From positions 1 to 13,152 of the forward strand of contig DATGXO010000249.1 of NCBI GenBank assembly GCA_035298965.1: a stretch of DNA of 13,152 nucleotides, written 5' to 3'. This stretch comes from CAJCBL01 sp035298965. GTDB taxonomy: Bacteria; Verrucomicrobiota; Verrucomicrobiia; Opitutales; Opitutaceae. The translations under genes and the position numbers were made by a program. Under the pieces are notes generated by a model. It had not been told where the DNA came from, made no database searches, and saw only the letters and a list, made by a program, of their open reading frames with translations. Shown here one piece after another: positions 4,810 through 12,843 of this stretch (positions within the stretch are counted from its first letter, which is position 1; each line of letters begins with the position of its first letter).

Positions 4810-7046
4810 CCTACTACGCTCACACCGCCGACGACACCGCATGGAAACCCGACCGTGATCAGTCGCGGTGGCAACTCCTCGCCGACCACCTGCGCAACGT
4901 AGCCGAACTCGCCGCCGTTTTTGCCGCCCCCTTCGGCGCCGCCGATGAAGCCCGCCTCGCCGGCCTGCTGCACGATCTGGGAAAGTACCAAGACGCTTTC
5001 CAGCATTACCTCATACATGGACGGCCCCGCACACCCCACGCGATCCACGGAGCCGCCATGCTCAGCGTGTTCCGCCATCTTGCCAACTTGATCGCCAGCC
5101 ACCACGCCGGGCTGCACGACGAAAGCGACGACTTCACCTCGGCACTCAATAGCCTGACCGCCACGAGTCACGGCAAAGCGCTGCTCCAGTCGCTACTCGC
5201 AGCCTATCGCGCGGACGGTTTGCCGAATCCCTCAAAGCCCGCGGCTACACCGATACCACCCCACGGTGACGCCGCCGAAGACCTCCGACTTCGCCTCCTG
5301 CTCTCTGCGCTGTGCGACGCCGACTACCTCGACACCGAGGCTCACTTCCTCCGCGCCGCCAACAAGACTCGGCCAGCTCAGGCGCATGCTTCGGTCTCGA
5401 AACTGCTCGCTGCACTCGATGCGCATCTGGCCGGATTCGCCGCACGTCCCGATCCATCTTCACTCAACCAACTCCGCACCCGCATCGCCGCCCGCTGCGC
5501 CAAGGTTGGCCGCACTTCCGCCCCGGGAACCTTTTCGCTCACCGTGCCCACCGGCGGCGGTAAGACTCTCGCCTCCGCGGCCTTTGCGCTCCACCACGCT
5601 GCCGCGCGCGACTTCTCCCGCGTCATCTACGTCATTCCCTACACCTCGATCATCGAGCAAAACGCCCGCGTCTTCGCCTCGATCTTCGGCCCCGAAAACG
5701 TCCTTGAGCACCACAGCCTCGCGGACTGGCAGACCGCTGCGGAGACGGAGAACGATCCCGACGGTCCTGCCGCCCGCGCCAGACTCGCGGCGGAAAATTG
5801 GGATGCCCCGTTCATCGTCACGACCAACGTCCAGTTCTTCGAGAGTCTGCACAGCCATCGCCCTTCCGCCGTTCGCAAGCTGCACCGCCTGCTCGGCGCT
5901 GTCGTTCTGTTCGATGAGTGCCAGACGTTTCCACCGGAACTCCTCGATCCCTCGCTGGCCACGCTGCAAGCACTTCAAGCCTACGGGAAAACTTCCATTG
6001 TCTTCTGCACAGCGACTCAGCCGGCCTTCGAACGCCGCGAGTTCTTCCCCTCCGGATTCCCTGCCATTACCGAAATCATACCCGCGACGCCTGACTGGCG
6101 TCTTCACGAACGCACGGAATTCCGTCGCACGCGCATCCATCACAACCCCACACCGATTTCGCTGACCGACTTCGCGCAACGCCTCGCCGCCTGCAATCGT
6201 GCGCTGGCAATCGTCAATACTCGCCGCACCGCCCGGGAACTCTTCGATGCTGTGCAGGCGATCACACCCGGGGCCCACGTCTATCACCTCTCCACTTTCA
6301 TGTGCCCGGCACATCGGCAGGAGGTGTTCGACGCGATCCGCATACTCCTCGCGTCACCCAGCACACCTTGCCTCGTCATCGCGACGCAGTTGATCGAGGC
6401 CGGCGTCGATCTCGATTTTCCGAAGGTGTTTCGCGTCCTCGGCCCACTCGACGCCATTCTTCAGGCCGCCGGCCGCTGCAATCGCGAAGGGCGCCTCACC
6501 GATGCCGCCGGTCAACTCGTTCCCGGCGAAGTTGATGTTGTTACGCTCGCCGACGCACACCTTCCCCCAGGCATCTATGGGCGCGCAACCGCGCTCGCGG
6601 CCAAGTTCCTCCCCTCCGGCGATGGCGGCGAAATCTCGCCCGCATCGATCCGCGCCTACTTCCGCGAACTCTACCACGACACGGAGCGCGACAAACATCA
6701 CATCGCCCATCTCCGCGCCCAGCGCCTGCACCGCCAGATCGGACTCAAATACCGCTGGATCGAGGAGGACCTGCCGACCGAATCCGTGCTCACCGAGTTC
6801 GACAACGCATCCCGCGCCTGGATCGGGATCCTTGAGTCACAAGACTACCAGCCGCCCTCCCGCCAACAGCGCCGAGCCATCGCTCGACTCTCCATCAATC
6901 TCCGCGCTTCCGACGTCCAGCGCGGCGAGCGCGCCGGCATCATCCGCAAGCTCCACTGCGGCCTCTACGTCACCCAACGCGGCTACGATGCCCGGTTCGG
7001 CTACAACCCCGCGGGCGTCCTCTCCGGCGAACACACCATCTTCTGA
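4806..7046 (+). CDS. cas3: Cas3 helicase-nuclease, type I-C
   Basis: A 746-residue Cas3, recruited by Cascade to nick, unwind and degrade target DNA. The N-terminal HD nuclease domain shows His28, LHDLGK with His56-Asp57 (55-60), His81 and the His pair 99-100. The superfamily 2 helicase follows: Walker A VPTGGGKT (247-254), motif Ia region YVIPYTSIIEQN (275-286), DECQ box (370-373, in place of DEAH), CTATQP (401-406), ATQLIEAGVDLDFP (526-539) and motif VI QAAGRCNREG (553-562). All key residues are present, so it should be active. The frame is open from a TTG at 4755, but ATG 4806 gives the MTYYAHT start usual for type I-C Cas3, which opens with a YAH motif. The start codon lies in a perfect inverted repeat and overlaps a mini-ORF, suggesting separate control of this potentially toxic enzyme. 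cas5c follows after 23 bp. Confidence 0.97.
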   Translation: MTYYAHTADDTAWKPDRDQSRWQLLADHLRNVAELAAVFAAPFGAADEARLAGLLHDLGKYQDAFQHYLIHGRPRTPHAIHGAAMLSVFRHLANLIASHHAGLHDESDDFTSALNSLTATSHGKALLQSLLAAYRADGLPNPSKPAATPIPPHGDAAEDLRLRLLLSALCDADYLDTEAHFLRAANKTRPAQAHASVSKLLAALDAHLAGFAARPDPSSLNQLRTRIAARCAKVGRTSAPGTFSLTVPTGGGKTLASAAFALHHAAARDFSRVIYVIPYTSIIEQNARVFASIFGPENVLEHHSLADWQTAAETENDPDGPAARARLAAENWDAPFIVTTNVQFFESLHSHRPSAVRKLHRLLGAVVLFDECQTFPPELLDPSLATLQALQAYGKTSIVFCTATQPAFERREFFPSGFPAITEIIPATPDWRLHERTEFRRTRIHHNPTPISLTDFAQRLAACNRALAIVNTRRTARELFDAVQAITPGAHVYHLSTFMCPAHRQEVFDAIRILLASPSTPCLVIATQLIEAGVDLDFPKVFRVLGPLDAILQAAGRCNREGRLTDAAGQLVPGEVDVVTLADAHLPPGIYGRATALAAKFLPSGDGGEISPASIRAYFRELYHDTERDKHHIAHLRAQRLHRQIGLKYRWIEEDLPTESVLTEFDNASRAWIGILESQDYQPPSRQQRRAIARLSINLRASDVQRGERAGIIRKLHCGLYVTQRGYDARFGYNPAGVLSGEHTIF

Positions 7047-7069
7047 CCAACCAACCCGATTCCGCCACC

Positions 7070-7789
7070 ATGCCCGCCGCCATCCCAATCTCCCTCAAAG
7101 TCTGGGGCGACCTCGCCTGCTTCACCACGCCCGAAGCCCGCGTCGAGCGCCTGTCCTACCCGGTCATCACTCCCTCCGCCGCACGCGGCATCCTCGAAGC
7201 GATCTTCTGGAAACCGCAAATTCGCTACGAGCTCGACCGCATCGTCGTCCTCAGGCCCATCCGCTTCACCTCGATCCGCCGCAACGAGATTCAGGGCACG
7301 GTGGCCGTCAAAGGCTCCGCCGGGGTTAACGCCTGGATGAAGGATCCCTCCGGCTTCGAACCCTACCTCGTGGACTCCGCCGGGCGCGACGACGTGCAGG
7401 GCGAGAATCGCACCCAACGAAACAGCGTCCTCCTGCGCGACGTGGCCTACCTGCTCGAAGGCCACCTCATCGTGAAGAACCCCACCCCGGCGGACCCGCC
7501 CGCCAAATACCGCGAGATGTTCAATCGCCGCGCCGCCCAGGGCCAGTGCGTGCGCCAGCCGTGCCTCGGGATCCGCGAGTTCGCCGCGTTCTTCGCCTTG
7601 CCCGATGGCGCCGAGACGCCCGCCGACGAATCCCGCGACCTCGGCGTCATGCTCTACGACCTCGACTTCCCCACCGATGGCCCCGTGAGCGCCCGCCCCC
7701 CGGAGTGCGCCCTCTTTGCCCCAGCCAAACTCGAACGTGGCGTCCTCGATGTGGCTGCCATGCGTCGCAACCTCTACCGCCGCGCCTGA
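7070..7789 (+). CDS. cas5c: Cas5c, predicted crRNA-processing Cascade subunit
   Basis: A 239-residue Cas5 of the type I-C (Cas5d/Csd) group. In I-C systems, which lack Cas6, Cas5c cuts the pre-crRNA at the repeat stem and stays on the 5' handle. Recognisable segments are VWGDLACFTTPEARVERLSY (11-30), PSAARGILEAIFWKP (35-49), the RPIRFTSIRRNEI segment (62-74) and TQRNSVLLRDVAYLLEG (115-131). From memory, Bacillus halodurans Cas5d uses Tyr46, Lys116 and His117. Here the aligned positions appear to be Phe46 and Arg117-Asn118, so the catalytic set may differ (see findings). ATG 7070 is preceded by CCACC with no Shine-Dalgarno. cas8c begins 3 bp after the stop, so the two are tightly coupled. The identity is firm; the processing role is known for the family and inferred here. 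Confidence 0.95.
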   Translation: MPAAIPISLKVWGDLACFTTPEARVERLSYPVITPSAARGILEAIFWKPQIRYELDRIVVLRPIRFTSIRRNEIQGTVAVKGSAGVNAWMKDPSGFEPYLVDSAGRDDVQGENRTQRNSVLLRDVAYLLEGHLIVKNPTPADPPAKYREMFNRRAAQGQCVRQPCLGIREFAAFFALPDGAETPADESRDLGVMLYDLDFPTDGPVSARPPECALFAPAKLERGVLDVAAMRRNLYRRA

Positions 7790-7792
7790 GCC

Positions 7793-9679
7793 ATGATCTT
7801 TCCTGCCCTTCATCGCTTCGCGCTCTCGCGCGGCCTCCTCGACGATCTCGACTTCACCGAACAGACGATCCACGCCCGCATCGACCTCCGCGCCGACGGT
7901 ACGCTGGTCGGCGTCTTCCCCGTCGGGGACAAGAAGGATCCGGTCAAGAAGGCCATCTCCCGCATCGGCGCCCGCAACTCCGCCGCCATCGCCTGCCTCG
8001 GCGCGGACACCGCCAACCGAGTGATCCCTGGCCTCGACCCCGACGCCAACCGCCTCGCGGTAGAAACACAGACTCTGTTCTTCGAACAGCTGCGCACTGT
8101 CCATACCGCAACCGCTCACCCGGGCATCGCCGCCGTCATCGCTTTTCTGAGCAAACTGACCAACGACGAAGCCGCCGTTGGCTCCATCAAAACGGCGTTC
8201 GTCGCCGCCAAGCTCAAAGTCTCGGACTGGGTCACCTTCAGCGTCGAAGGTCACAATGGATACCTCGTCGAGTGGTCCTCGCTGAAAACGTGGTGGCGAG
8301 ATCGCTGCTTCGCAGAGCGCGCAGCGAAGACCGCCGCATCCACCGAACCTCTGATTCCCTGCATGGTCACCGGTGAACTCTGCGATCCGGTGCGCACCCA
8401 CGGCACTCGCATCAAGGTTGCCCCGGGTGGGCTACCCGGTGGCGTCGCTCTCGTCTCCAGCGACAAACCTGCCTTCGGATCATACGGTTTCGAAAAGTCG
8501 CTGGTCAGCCCCATGTCGGAAGCCGCGGTCGAGAGCTATATCCGCGCGATCAACTACCTCGGAGACAAGGCGCACCCCGATCACCACTACCGCACCGCCG
8601 ACACCATCTACCTCTTCTGGTGCGACCAACAGGACCTCGGGGCCAATCCCGCCAAAGCCATCGAGGACGGTGACGACGCCGATTGGCTTTCCACCGCCAT
8701 CGCCCAGGCAGCTCCGGTCGCCCCACTTTCCGATTCCCCGCAGGCCGCAAAGAGGACGTTTGGCAGCCCCGAGGCCGGAATGCTCTCCGTGGGAGCCGAT
8801 GCCGCGGCCGCGCGTTTCTTCTGCCTCGCGCTCAGCGGCAGCTCGGCGCGCGGCGTGATTCGGGGCTGGATCGATCAACCGCTCCCAGACGCCGTCCGCC
8901 ACGTCAAAGATTGGTTCGAAGATCTCACAATTCCCCTCGATCGACCGACTTTCGATCCCAACGACAAGAGCAAGGACCCCAAGAAGCGGCGGCGCCTCGC
9001 CGACACCGGCGATCTCAGCTCGCGCTGGCCGCTCTGGAGGCTCGTCGCCGCGCTCGAAGGCAAAGGTGATTCCAGCCCGGAACTCGCACGCTACCGCACC
9101 CAGCTCTTCGCCTGCGCGCTGCTGGGCCGCACCGAGCCTGTCCCACTCGAACTCCTCGCCGTCGCCACCCGGCGCATCGGCACCACCGGCGACTGCCCAC
9201 CGCACCGCGCCGCCCTCATCCAATTCCTTCTCCGCCGCCGCTATTTCCAACAACTCGAACTCCAACTCACCACCATGTCAGCCATCGACCAAAGCATCCA
9301 AGACTCACGCGCCTTCCGCTGCGGGCGTCTCCTACGCGTCCTCCAAGGCATTCAGTCCAAGGCCCTCGGCGACCGTAACGCCTCCGTCATCGACAAGTTC
9401 TACAGCTCCGCCTCCGCCACCCCGGCCTCCGTACTCGGAGGCCTCGTCGCCAAGGCGCAGCCGCATCTCTCCAAAATCCGGAAGGACACGCCCGGTCTTG
9501 CCCACTGGTTCGACGAACAGCTCACCGAGATTGTCGGCGGCATCGTCGAACAAGGCGGATTCAAAGCCACTCACGACCCCGCCGAGCAGGGCGAGTTCGC
9601 CCTCGGCTTCTATTACCAGCGTCTCCTCGCCCGGAAGCAGAAGCCCGAAGCCGACGATGACACCGACGTCACCGAATAA
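7793..9679 (+). CDS. cas8c: Cas8c (Csd1), large Cascade subunit, type I-C
   Basis: A 628-residue Csd1/Cas8c, the large subunit that recognises the PAM and helps open target DNA and recruit Cas3. Signature segments are CMVTGELCDPV (190-200), GVALVSSDKPAFGSYGFEK (217-235) and SEAAVESYIRAINYL (242-256), matching the conserved middle of the family. The C-terminal part (about 495-628) is helical and corresponds to the small subunit made separately from an internal start (see Cas11c). The acidic tail ADDDTDVTE is probably disordered. ATG 7793 lies 3 bp after cas5c. The length is within the usual range for the family, and no truncation or frameshift is seen. Confidence 0.95.
   Translation: MIFPALHRFALSRGLLDDLDFTEQTIHARIDLRADGTLVGVFPVGDKKDPVKKAISRIGARNSAAIACLGADTANRVIPGLDPDANRLAVETQTLFFEQLRTVHTATAHPGIAAVIAFLSKLTNDEAAVGSIKTAFVAAKLKVSDWVTFSVEGHNGYLVEWSSLKTWWRDRCFAERAAKTAASTEPLIPCMVTGELCDPVRTHGTRIKVAPGGLPGGVALVSSDKPAFGSYGFEKSLVSPMSEAAVESYIRAINYLGDKAHPDHHYRTADTIYLFWCDQQDLGANPAKAIEDGDDADWLSTAIAQAAPVAPLSDSPQAAKRTFGSPEAGMLSVGADAAAARFFCLALSGSSARGVIRGWIDQPLPDAVRHVKDWFEDLTIPLDRPTFDPNDKSKDPKKRRRLADTGDLSSRWPLWRLVAALEGKGDSSPELARYRTQLFACALLGRTEPVPLELLAVATRRIGTTGDCPPHRAALIQFLLRRRYFQQLELQLTTMSAIDQSIQDSRAFRCGRLLRVLQGIQSKALGDRNASVIDKFYSSASATPASVLGGLVAKAQPHLSKIRKDTPGLAHWFDEQLTEIVGGIVEQGGFKATHDPAEQGEFALGFYYQRLLARKQKPEADDDTDVTE
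9275..9679 (+). CDS. cas11c: Cas11c, small subunit from an internal start in cas8c
   Basis: Type I-C systems are known to make a Cas11-like small subunit from an internal start codon near the 3' end of cas8c. Here Met495 of Cas8c (ATG 9275) is in frame and would give a 134-residue helical protein starting MSAIDQSIQDSRAF. This is the length and position expected. The bases before it are G-poor (only one G from 9241 to 9276) and end CACCACC, closely like the SD-less leaders of cas5c (GCCACC) and cas7c (ATCACC). This supports real initiation at this codon. Several copies would line the belly of Cascade. It is not a separate gene in the usual sense. Confidence rests on family knowledge plus the matching leader. 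Confidence 0.7.
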   Translation: MSAIDQSIQDSRAFRCGRLLRVLQGIQSKALGDRNASVIDKFYSSASATPASVLGGLVAKAQPHLSKIRKDTPGLAHWFDEQLTEIVGGIVEQGGFKATHDPAEQGEFALGFYYQRLLARKQKPEADDDTDVTE

Positions 9680-9684
9680 CCCCG

Positions 9685-9722
9685 CCACCCATTCATCCCA
9701 TCTTCCAACCACACCAATCACC
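9685..9722 (+). promoter_or_regulatory. G-free, SD-less leader of cas7c
   Basis: From 9685 up to the T of the cas7c ATG there is no G at all, and A and C dominate. Such a leader cannot pair with the anti-Shine-Dalgarno sequence and should be nearly unstructured. That favours SD-independent initiation, known for example in Bacteroidota. It precedes the subunit needed in most copies per Cascade. Confidence 0.5.
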
Positions 9723-10634
9723 ATGAGCCAACCCATCACCAACCGCTACGACTTCCTCTATCTCTTCGACGTTCAGGACGGTAATCCGAACGGCGACCCC
9801 GATGCCGGCAACCTGCCTCGCGTTGACCCCGAGACCTATCGCGGCCTCGTCACCGATGGCGCCCTCAAGCGGAAGATTCGCGACTACGTCCTCCTCGCGA
9901 AAGCCGCCACACCCGAGTCCGCCGAAGCGGGCTTCGAAATCTACTTCCAGACCAAGGGCGGCCCCGAGAAACGCGTCCTCAACACACTCCACGAGCAGGC
10001 ATACTCCGCCATCGGCGCCAAGTCCGCCGACAAAAAGTACGCCGACCAAGTGAAGGCCCGCCAATGGATGTGCGCCCACTTCTGGGACGTGCGCACCTTC
10101 GGTGCCGTCATGTCGATGAAGGAGAACAACTGCGGCCAAGTACGCGGTCCCGTGCAACTCACGTTCGCCCGCTCCATCGACCGCATCTTCCAGCAGGAAA
10201 TCACCATCACGCGCAAATCCGTCACCACCCAGGACGACGCCGAGGCCCAGATCAAAAAAGACGGCAACCTCACCGGCACCATGGGCCGCAAATCCATCGT
10301 CCCTTTCGGCCTCTACCTCGCCCACGGCTTCGTTTCCGCGCACGAAGCAGCCGGCACGGGTTTCACCGATGCCGACCTTGGACTCCTCTGGGACGCGCTC
10401 AAAGGCATGTTCGATCACGACCGCTCCGCATCCCGTGGTCTGATGGCTCCACGCAAGCTCGTCGTTTTCAAACACCAGAGCGCGCTCGGCAATGCCCCCG
10501 CGCACAAGCTCTTCGAATCGCTGAAAGTGGCGCGCAAAGTAGGCGTCGAGATTCCCCGCTCCTTCACTGACTACGAGGTCACTCTCGATCGCTCCGGAAT
10601 CCCAGCCAACGTCGAGGTTCTCGACCTGCTTTGA
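9723..10634 (+). CDS. cas7c: Cas7c (Csd2), Cascade backbone subunit
   Basis: A 303-residue Csd2/Cas7, the RNA-binding backbone protein that polymerises along the crRNA spacer. The N-terminus is typical: RYDFLYLFDVQDGNPNGDPD (8-27), LPRVDPETYRGLVTDGALKRKIRDYV (31-56). Later segments also fit the family: VRTFGAVMSMKENN, RGPVQLTFARSID, ITITRKSVTTQDD, the MGRKSIVPFGLYLAHGF strand, and RGLMAPRKLVVFKH. Length is normal. The frame extends far upstream as a shadow of cas8c, but ATG 9723 gives the family N-terminus and lies after a G-free leader. The 43-bp gap after cas8c is the longest between the effector genes and may allow higher independent translation. cas4 follows after 4 bp. Confidence 0.96.
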   Translation: MSQPITNRYDFLYLFDVQDGNPNGDPDAGNLPRVDPETYRGLVTDGALKRKIRDYVLLAKAATPESAEAGFEIYFQTKGGPEKRVLNTLHEQAYSAIGAKSADKKYADQVKARQWMCAHFWDVRTFGAVMSMKENNCGQVRGPVQLTFARSIDRIFQQEITITRKSVTTQDDAEAQIKKDGNLTGTMGRKSIVPFGLYLAHGFVSAHEAAGTGFTDADLGLLWDALKGMFDHDRSASRGLMAPRKLVVFKHQSALGNAPAHKLFESLKVARKVGVEIPRSFTDYEVTLDRSGIPANVEVLDLL

Positions 10635-10638
10635 TCCC

Positions 10639-11295
10639 ATGAGCGGAAACCTTCCGGTTGAGCGCGCGCCTTCCGCCGCCCCCGAGCCCATCCCCCTCTC
10701 GGCGCTCAACCACTATCTCTACTGCCCTCGGCGTGCGTACCTCATCCACGCCGAGGGCGTTTTCGTCGACAACGAGCACACCGTCCAAGGTCATCTCGCC
10801 CACGAACACGTCGATTTTCCCGGCTACGAACAGCGCGCCGGCTGGACGCTCCTGCGCGCGTTACCGCTTTTCTCCGACAAGCTCGGCCTCTCCGGAAAAG
10901 CCGACTTGGTCGAAGTACGCTACACCGTCGGCGACCACATCGCCGAGGCCCGACCAGTCGAATACAAGAAAGGCCCCAAGCGCCGCTTCGGCAACGACGA
11001 GGTCCAGCTCTGCGCCCAGGCGCTCTGTCTGGAGGAGATGTTCGGCATCGCCATCGCCGCCGGCGCGATCTTCCACGCCCAGTCACAACAGCGCCACGAG
11101 GTCGCCTTCGGTCTTACACTCCGTCAACAAACGCTCAACGCGCTGGCCGGCTTGCGCACGCTGCTTGCCCAAACCGCGCCACCCCTCGCGGAGCTGAAGC
11201 CCCAGTGCGAAGGCTGCTCGTTGCACGGCATCTGCCTGCCCGAGGCCGCCCACAGCCGCGCGCCCCGATTGTTCGAGCCCCGCGCCTACGTCTGA
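10639..11295 (+). CDS. cas4: Cas4 iron-sulfur exonuclease for spacer acquisition
   Basis: A 218-residue Cas4, a RecB-type nuclease with a 4Fe-4S cluster. In type I-C it works with Cas1 to trim prespacers and select those with a correct PAM. Cys29 (LYCPRR) and Cys190, Cys193, Cys199 (CEGCSLHGIC) form the cluster. The nuclease motif shows GKADLVE with Asp89, VEYKKG with Glu108 and Lys110, and QLCAQ (123-127). His52 or His54 lies in the first conserved helix. All expected residues are present, so it should be active. The N-terminal 15 residues are a Pro/Ala-rich extension. It starts 4 bp after cas7c and ends 7 bp before cas1, consistent with one polycistronic message. Confidence 0.96.
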   Translation: MSGNLPVERAPSAAPEPIPLSALNHYLYCPRRAYLIHAEGVFVDNEHTVQGHLAHEHVDFPGYEQRAGWTLLRALPLFSDKLGLSGKADLVEVRYTVGDHIAEARPVEYKKGPKRRFGNDEVQLCAQALCLEEMFGIAIAAGAIFHAQSQQRHEVAFGLTLRQQTLNALAGLRTLLAQTAPPLAELKPQCEGCSLHGICLPEAAHSRAPRLFEPRAYV

Positions 11296-11302
11296 AACAA
11301 GC

Positions 11303-12337
11303 ATGGCCCAACTCCTCCAGAACACCCTCTACCTGCTCACGCCCAAGCTCTCCGTCCACCGCGACGGCCTCGCCCTGCGCATCGAGCACGACCGCCAGCT
11401 CAAGCTCTCGCTGCCCATCCACAACTGCGAGTCCGTGTTCGCCTTCGGCGCCGACATCTACGTCTCCCCCTCGGCGATGCGCCTGTGCTGGGAGCACGGA
11501 GCCGCTGTCTGTTTCTTCACCGATTGGGGCCGCCTGGAGGCCCGCGTCGAAGGCGTGCCGCAGGGCTCCGTCTTCCTCCGCGCTGCCCAGCACGCCGCTG
11601 CCGCCGATGCTGCCCGCACCGCCGCCCTCGCCCGCGCCTTCATCGCCGGCAAGATCCATAACACCCGCTGGCTCGCTGCCCGCACCGCCCGCGACACCGA
11701 CTCGGAGGAAGATCGCGCCCAACTCGGCAAACTCACCGACGATCTCGCCGCCGCTCTCCGCCAACTGCCGCTGGTCGATGCCACCGACGACCTCCGTGGT
11801 ATCGAAGGCCAAGCCGCCGCGCTCCATTTCGCCGAGTTCACCCGTCACCTCCGGCCCGCCCTCCGCGACCGCTTCCCAATGGATGGCCGCAACCGCCGCC
11901 CTCCCCGCGATGCCATAAACTGCCTGCTGTCGTTTCTCTACGCGCTGCTCCGCCACGACTGCGTCTCCGCCCTCACCGCCGTCGGCCTCGATCCCTTCGT
12001 CGGATACCTGCACGCCCACCGCTCCGGCCGCGAGTCCCTAGCGCTCGACCTGATGGAGGAGTTCCGACCCTGGGTGGAGCGGCTCGCGCTCACCCTACTG
12101 AACCGTGGAGAACTCAAGCCCGACGACTTCGCGGCCCGCGACGGTGGCGCCGTCGAGCTCACCGACAAATCCCGCAAAACCGCCGTCGCCGCCTACCAAC
12201 AACGCAAGCTCGAGGAAATCAGCCATCCGTTGTTCCAAGAAAAAGTCCGCCACGGCCAGCTCCCCTTCATCCAAGCCCGCCTGCTCGCCCGCACCCTCCG
12301 CGAAGCCGGCGATTACGCACCCCACCTCTTCGCCTGA
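11303..12337 (+). CDS. cas1: Cas1 integrase, type I-C
   Basis: A 344-residue Cas1, the metal-dependent integrase that inserts new spacers at the leader end of the array as a complex with Cas2. The N-terminal beta domain (about 1-85) carries SVFAFGADIYVSPSAMRLC (44-62). The catalytic helical domain carries Glu168 (GIEGQAA), His237 (GYLHAHRSGRESL), Asp249 and Glu252 (DLMEEFRP), equivalent to the known E, H, D/E set. Length is normal and the C-terminal region (AYQQRKLEEISHP, IQARLLAR) matches I-C Cas1. It begins 7 bp after cas4. The 66-bp gap before cas2 is unusually long for this operon and holds a repeat tract. Confidence 0.97.
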   Translation: MAQLLQNTLYLLTPKLSVHRDGLALRIEHDRQLKLSLPIHNCESVFAFGADIYVSPSAMRLCWEHGAAVCFFTDWGRLEARVEGVPQGSVFLRAAQHAAAADAARTAALARAFIAGKIHNTRWLAARTARDTDSEEDRAQLGKLTDDLAAALRQLPLVDATDDLRGIEGQAAALHFAEFTRHLRPALRDRFPMDGRNRRPPRDAINCLLSFLYALLRHDCVSALTAVGLDPFVGYLHAHRSGRESLALDLMEEFRPWVERLALTLLNRGELKPDDFAARDGGAVELTDKSRKTAVAAYQQRKLEEISHPLFQEKVRHGQLPFIQARLLARTLREAGDYAPHLFA

Positions 12338-12367
12338 GCGAAACGCAGCCCGACCGTCCGGCTGCCC

Positions 12368-12402
12368 AAATCGGCAATCGGAAATCCCAAATCGAAAATC
12401 CT
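12368..12402. repeat. Heptanucleotide repeat tract between cas1 and cas2
   Basis: Five units of seven in register: AAATCGG, CAATCGG, AAATCCC, AAATCGA, AAATCCT, ending one base before the cas2 ATG. The reverse complement gives CCGATTT-like units, matching the CCGRTYT consensus of the tract at 4042-4076 in the opposite orientation. It is much more AT-rich than its surroundings and takes the place of any Shine-Dalgarno for cas2. Confidence 0.8.
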
Positions 12403-12403
12403 G

Positions 12404-12700
12404 ATGTTCCTCGTCGTCACCTACGATGTCAGCACCCGCGATGAACACGCCGGCGCCCGCCGCCTCCGCCGGGTCGCCAAGGCCTGCGTCTCTTACGGGA
12501 CACGCGTCCAGAAATCGGTTTTCGAGATGCAGCTCGGCCAGAAGGAATGGGTCGAGCTCCGCGCCCGCCTACTGCAAGAGATCAAGCCTGACGAGGACTC
12601 GCTACGCGTCTATTTCATCGACCAGACGAGCAGGAGCCGCATCGAACACCACGGTGTCTCCAAGCCGACCAACGTGGTCGAAGACACTCTCGCCTTGTAG
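12404..12700 (+). CDS. cas2: Cas2, adaptation complex subunit
   Basis: A 98-residue Cas2, a small ferredoxin-fold protein that dimerises between two Cas1 dimers and sets spacer length. The first strand FLVVTYDVS (2-10) carries Asp8, the conserved acidic residue. RRLRRVAKACVSYGTRVQKSVFEMQL (19-44) is the family core, and LRVYFIDQT is the fourth strand. The length is typical. It is the last cas gene, 184 bp before the first CRISPR repeat, and is separated from cas1 by a heptanucleotide tract that ends at its start codon, so its level may be set differently from cas1. Confidence 0.96.
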   Translation: MFLVVTYDVSTRDEHAGARRLRRVAKACVSYGTRVQKSVFEMQLGQKEWVELRARLLQEIKPDEDSLRVYFIDQTSRSRIEHHGVSKPTNVVEDTLAL

Positions 12701-12843
12701 ACGCCCGCGGACCGATCGCCTCGTCCGCCCCCGGCCCCGTTCGCGCTGCGCTGCAACTCCCATCCGTCCAAGGACCTGCCATGCCTGCGTTCCCCGACAC
12801 GCCCGGCCCCGATTCTCGTTCTTTGACAGTTTCGCAGAACCAC

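Noticed and set aside
7001..8401. Long minus-strand open frame (466 codons) opposite cas5c and cas8c
   Set aside because: It is antisense to two unmistakable cas genes, with Gly/Glu/Asp/Ala-rich composition typical of a codon-bias mirror and no recognisable motif.
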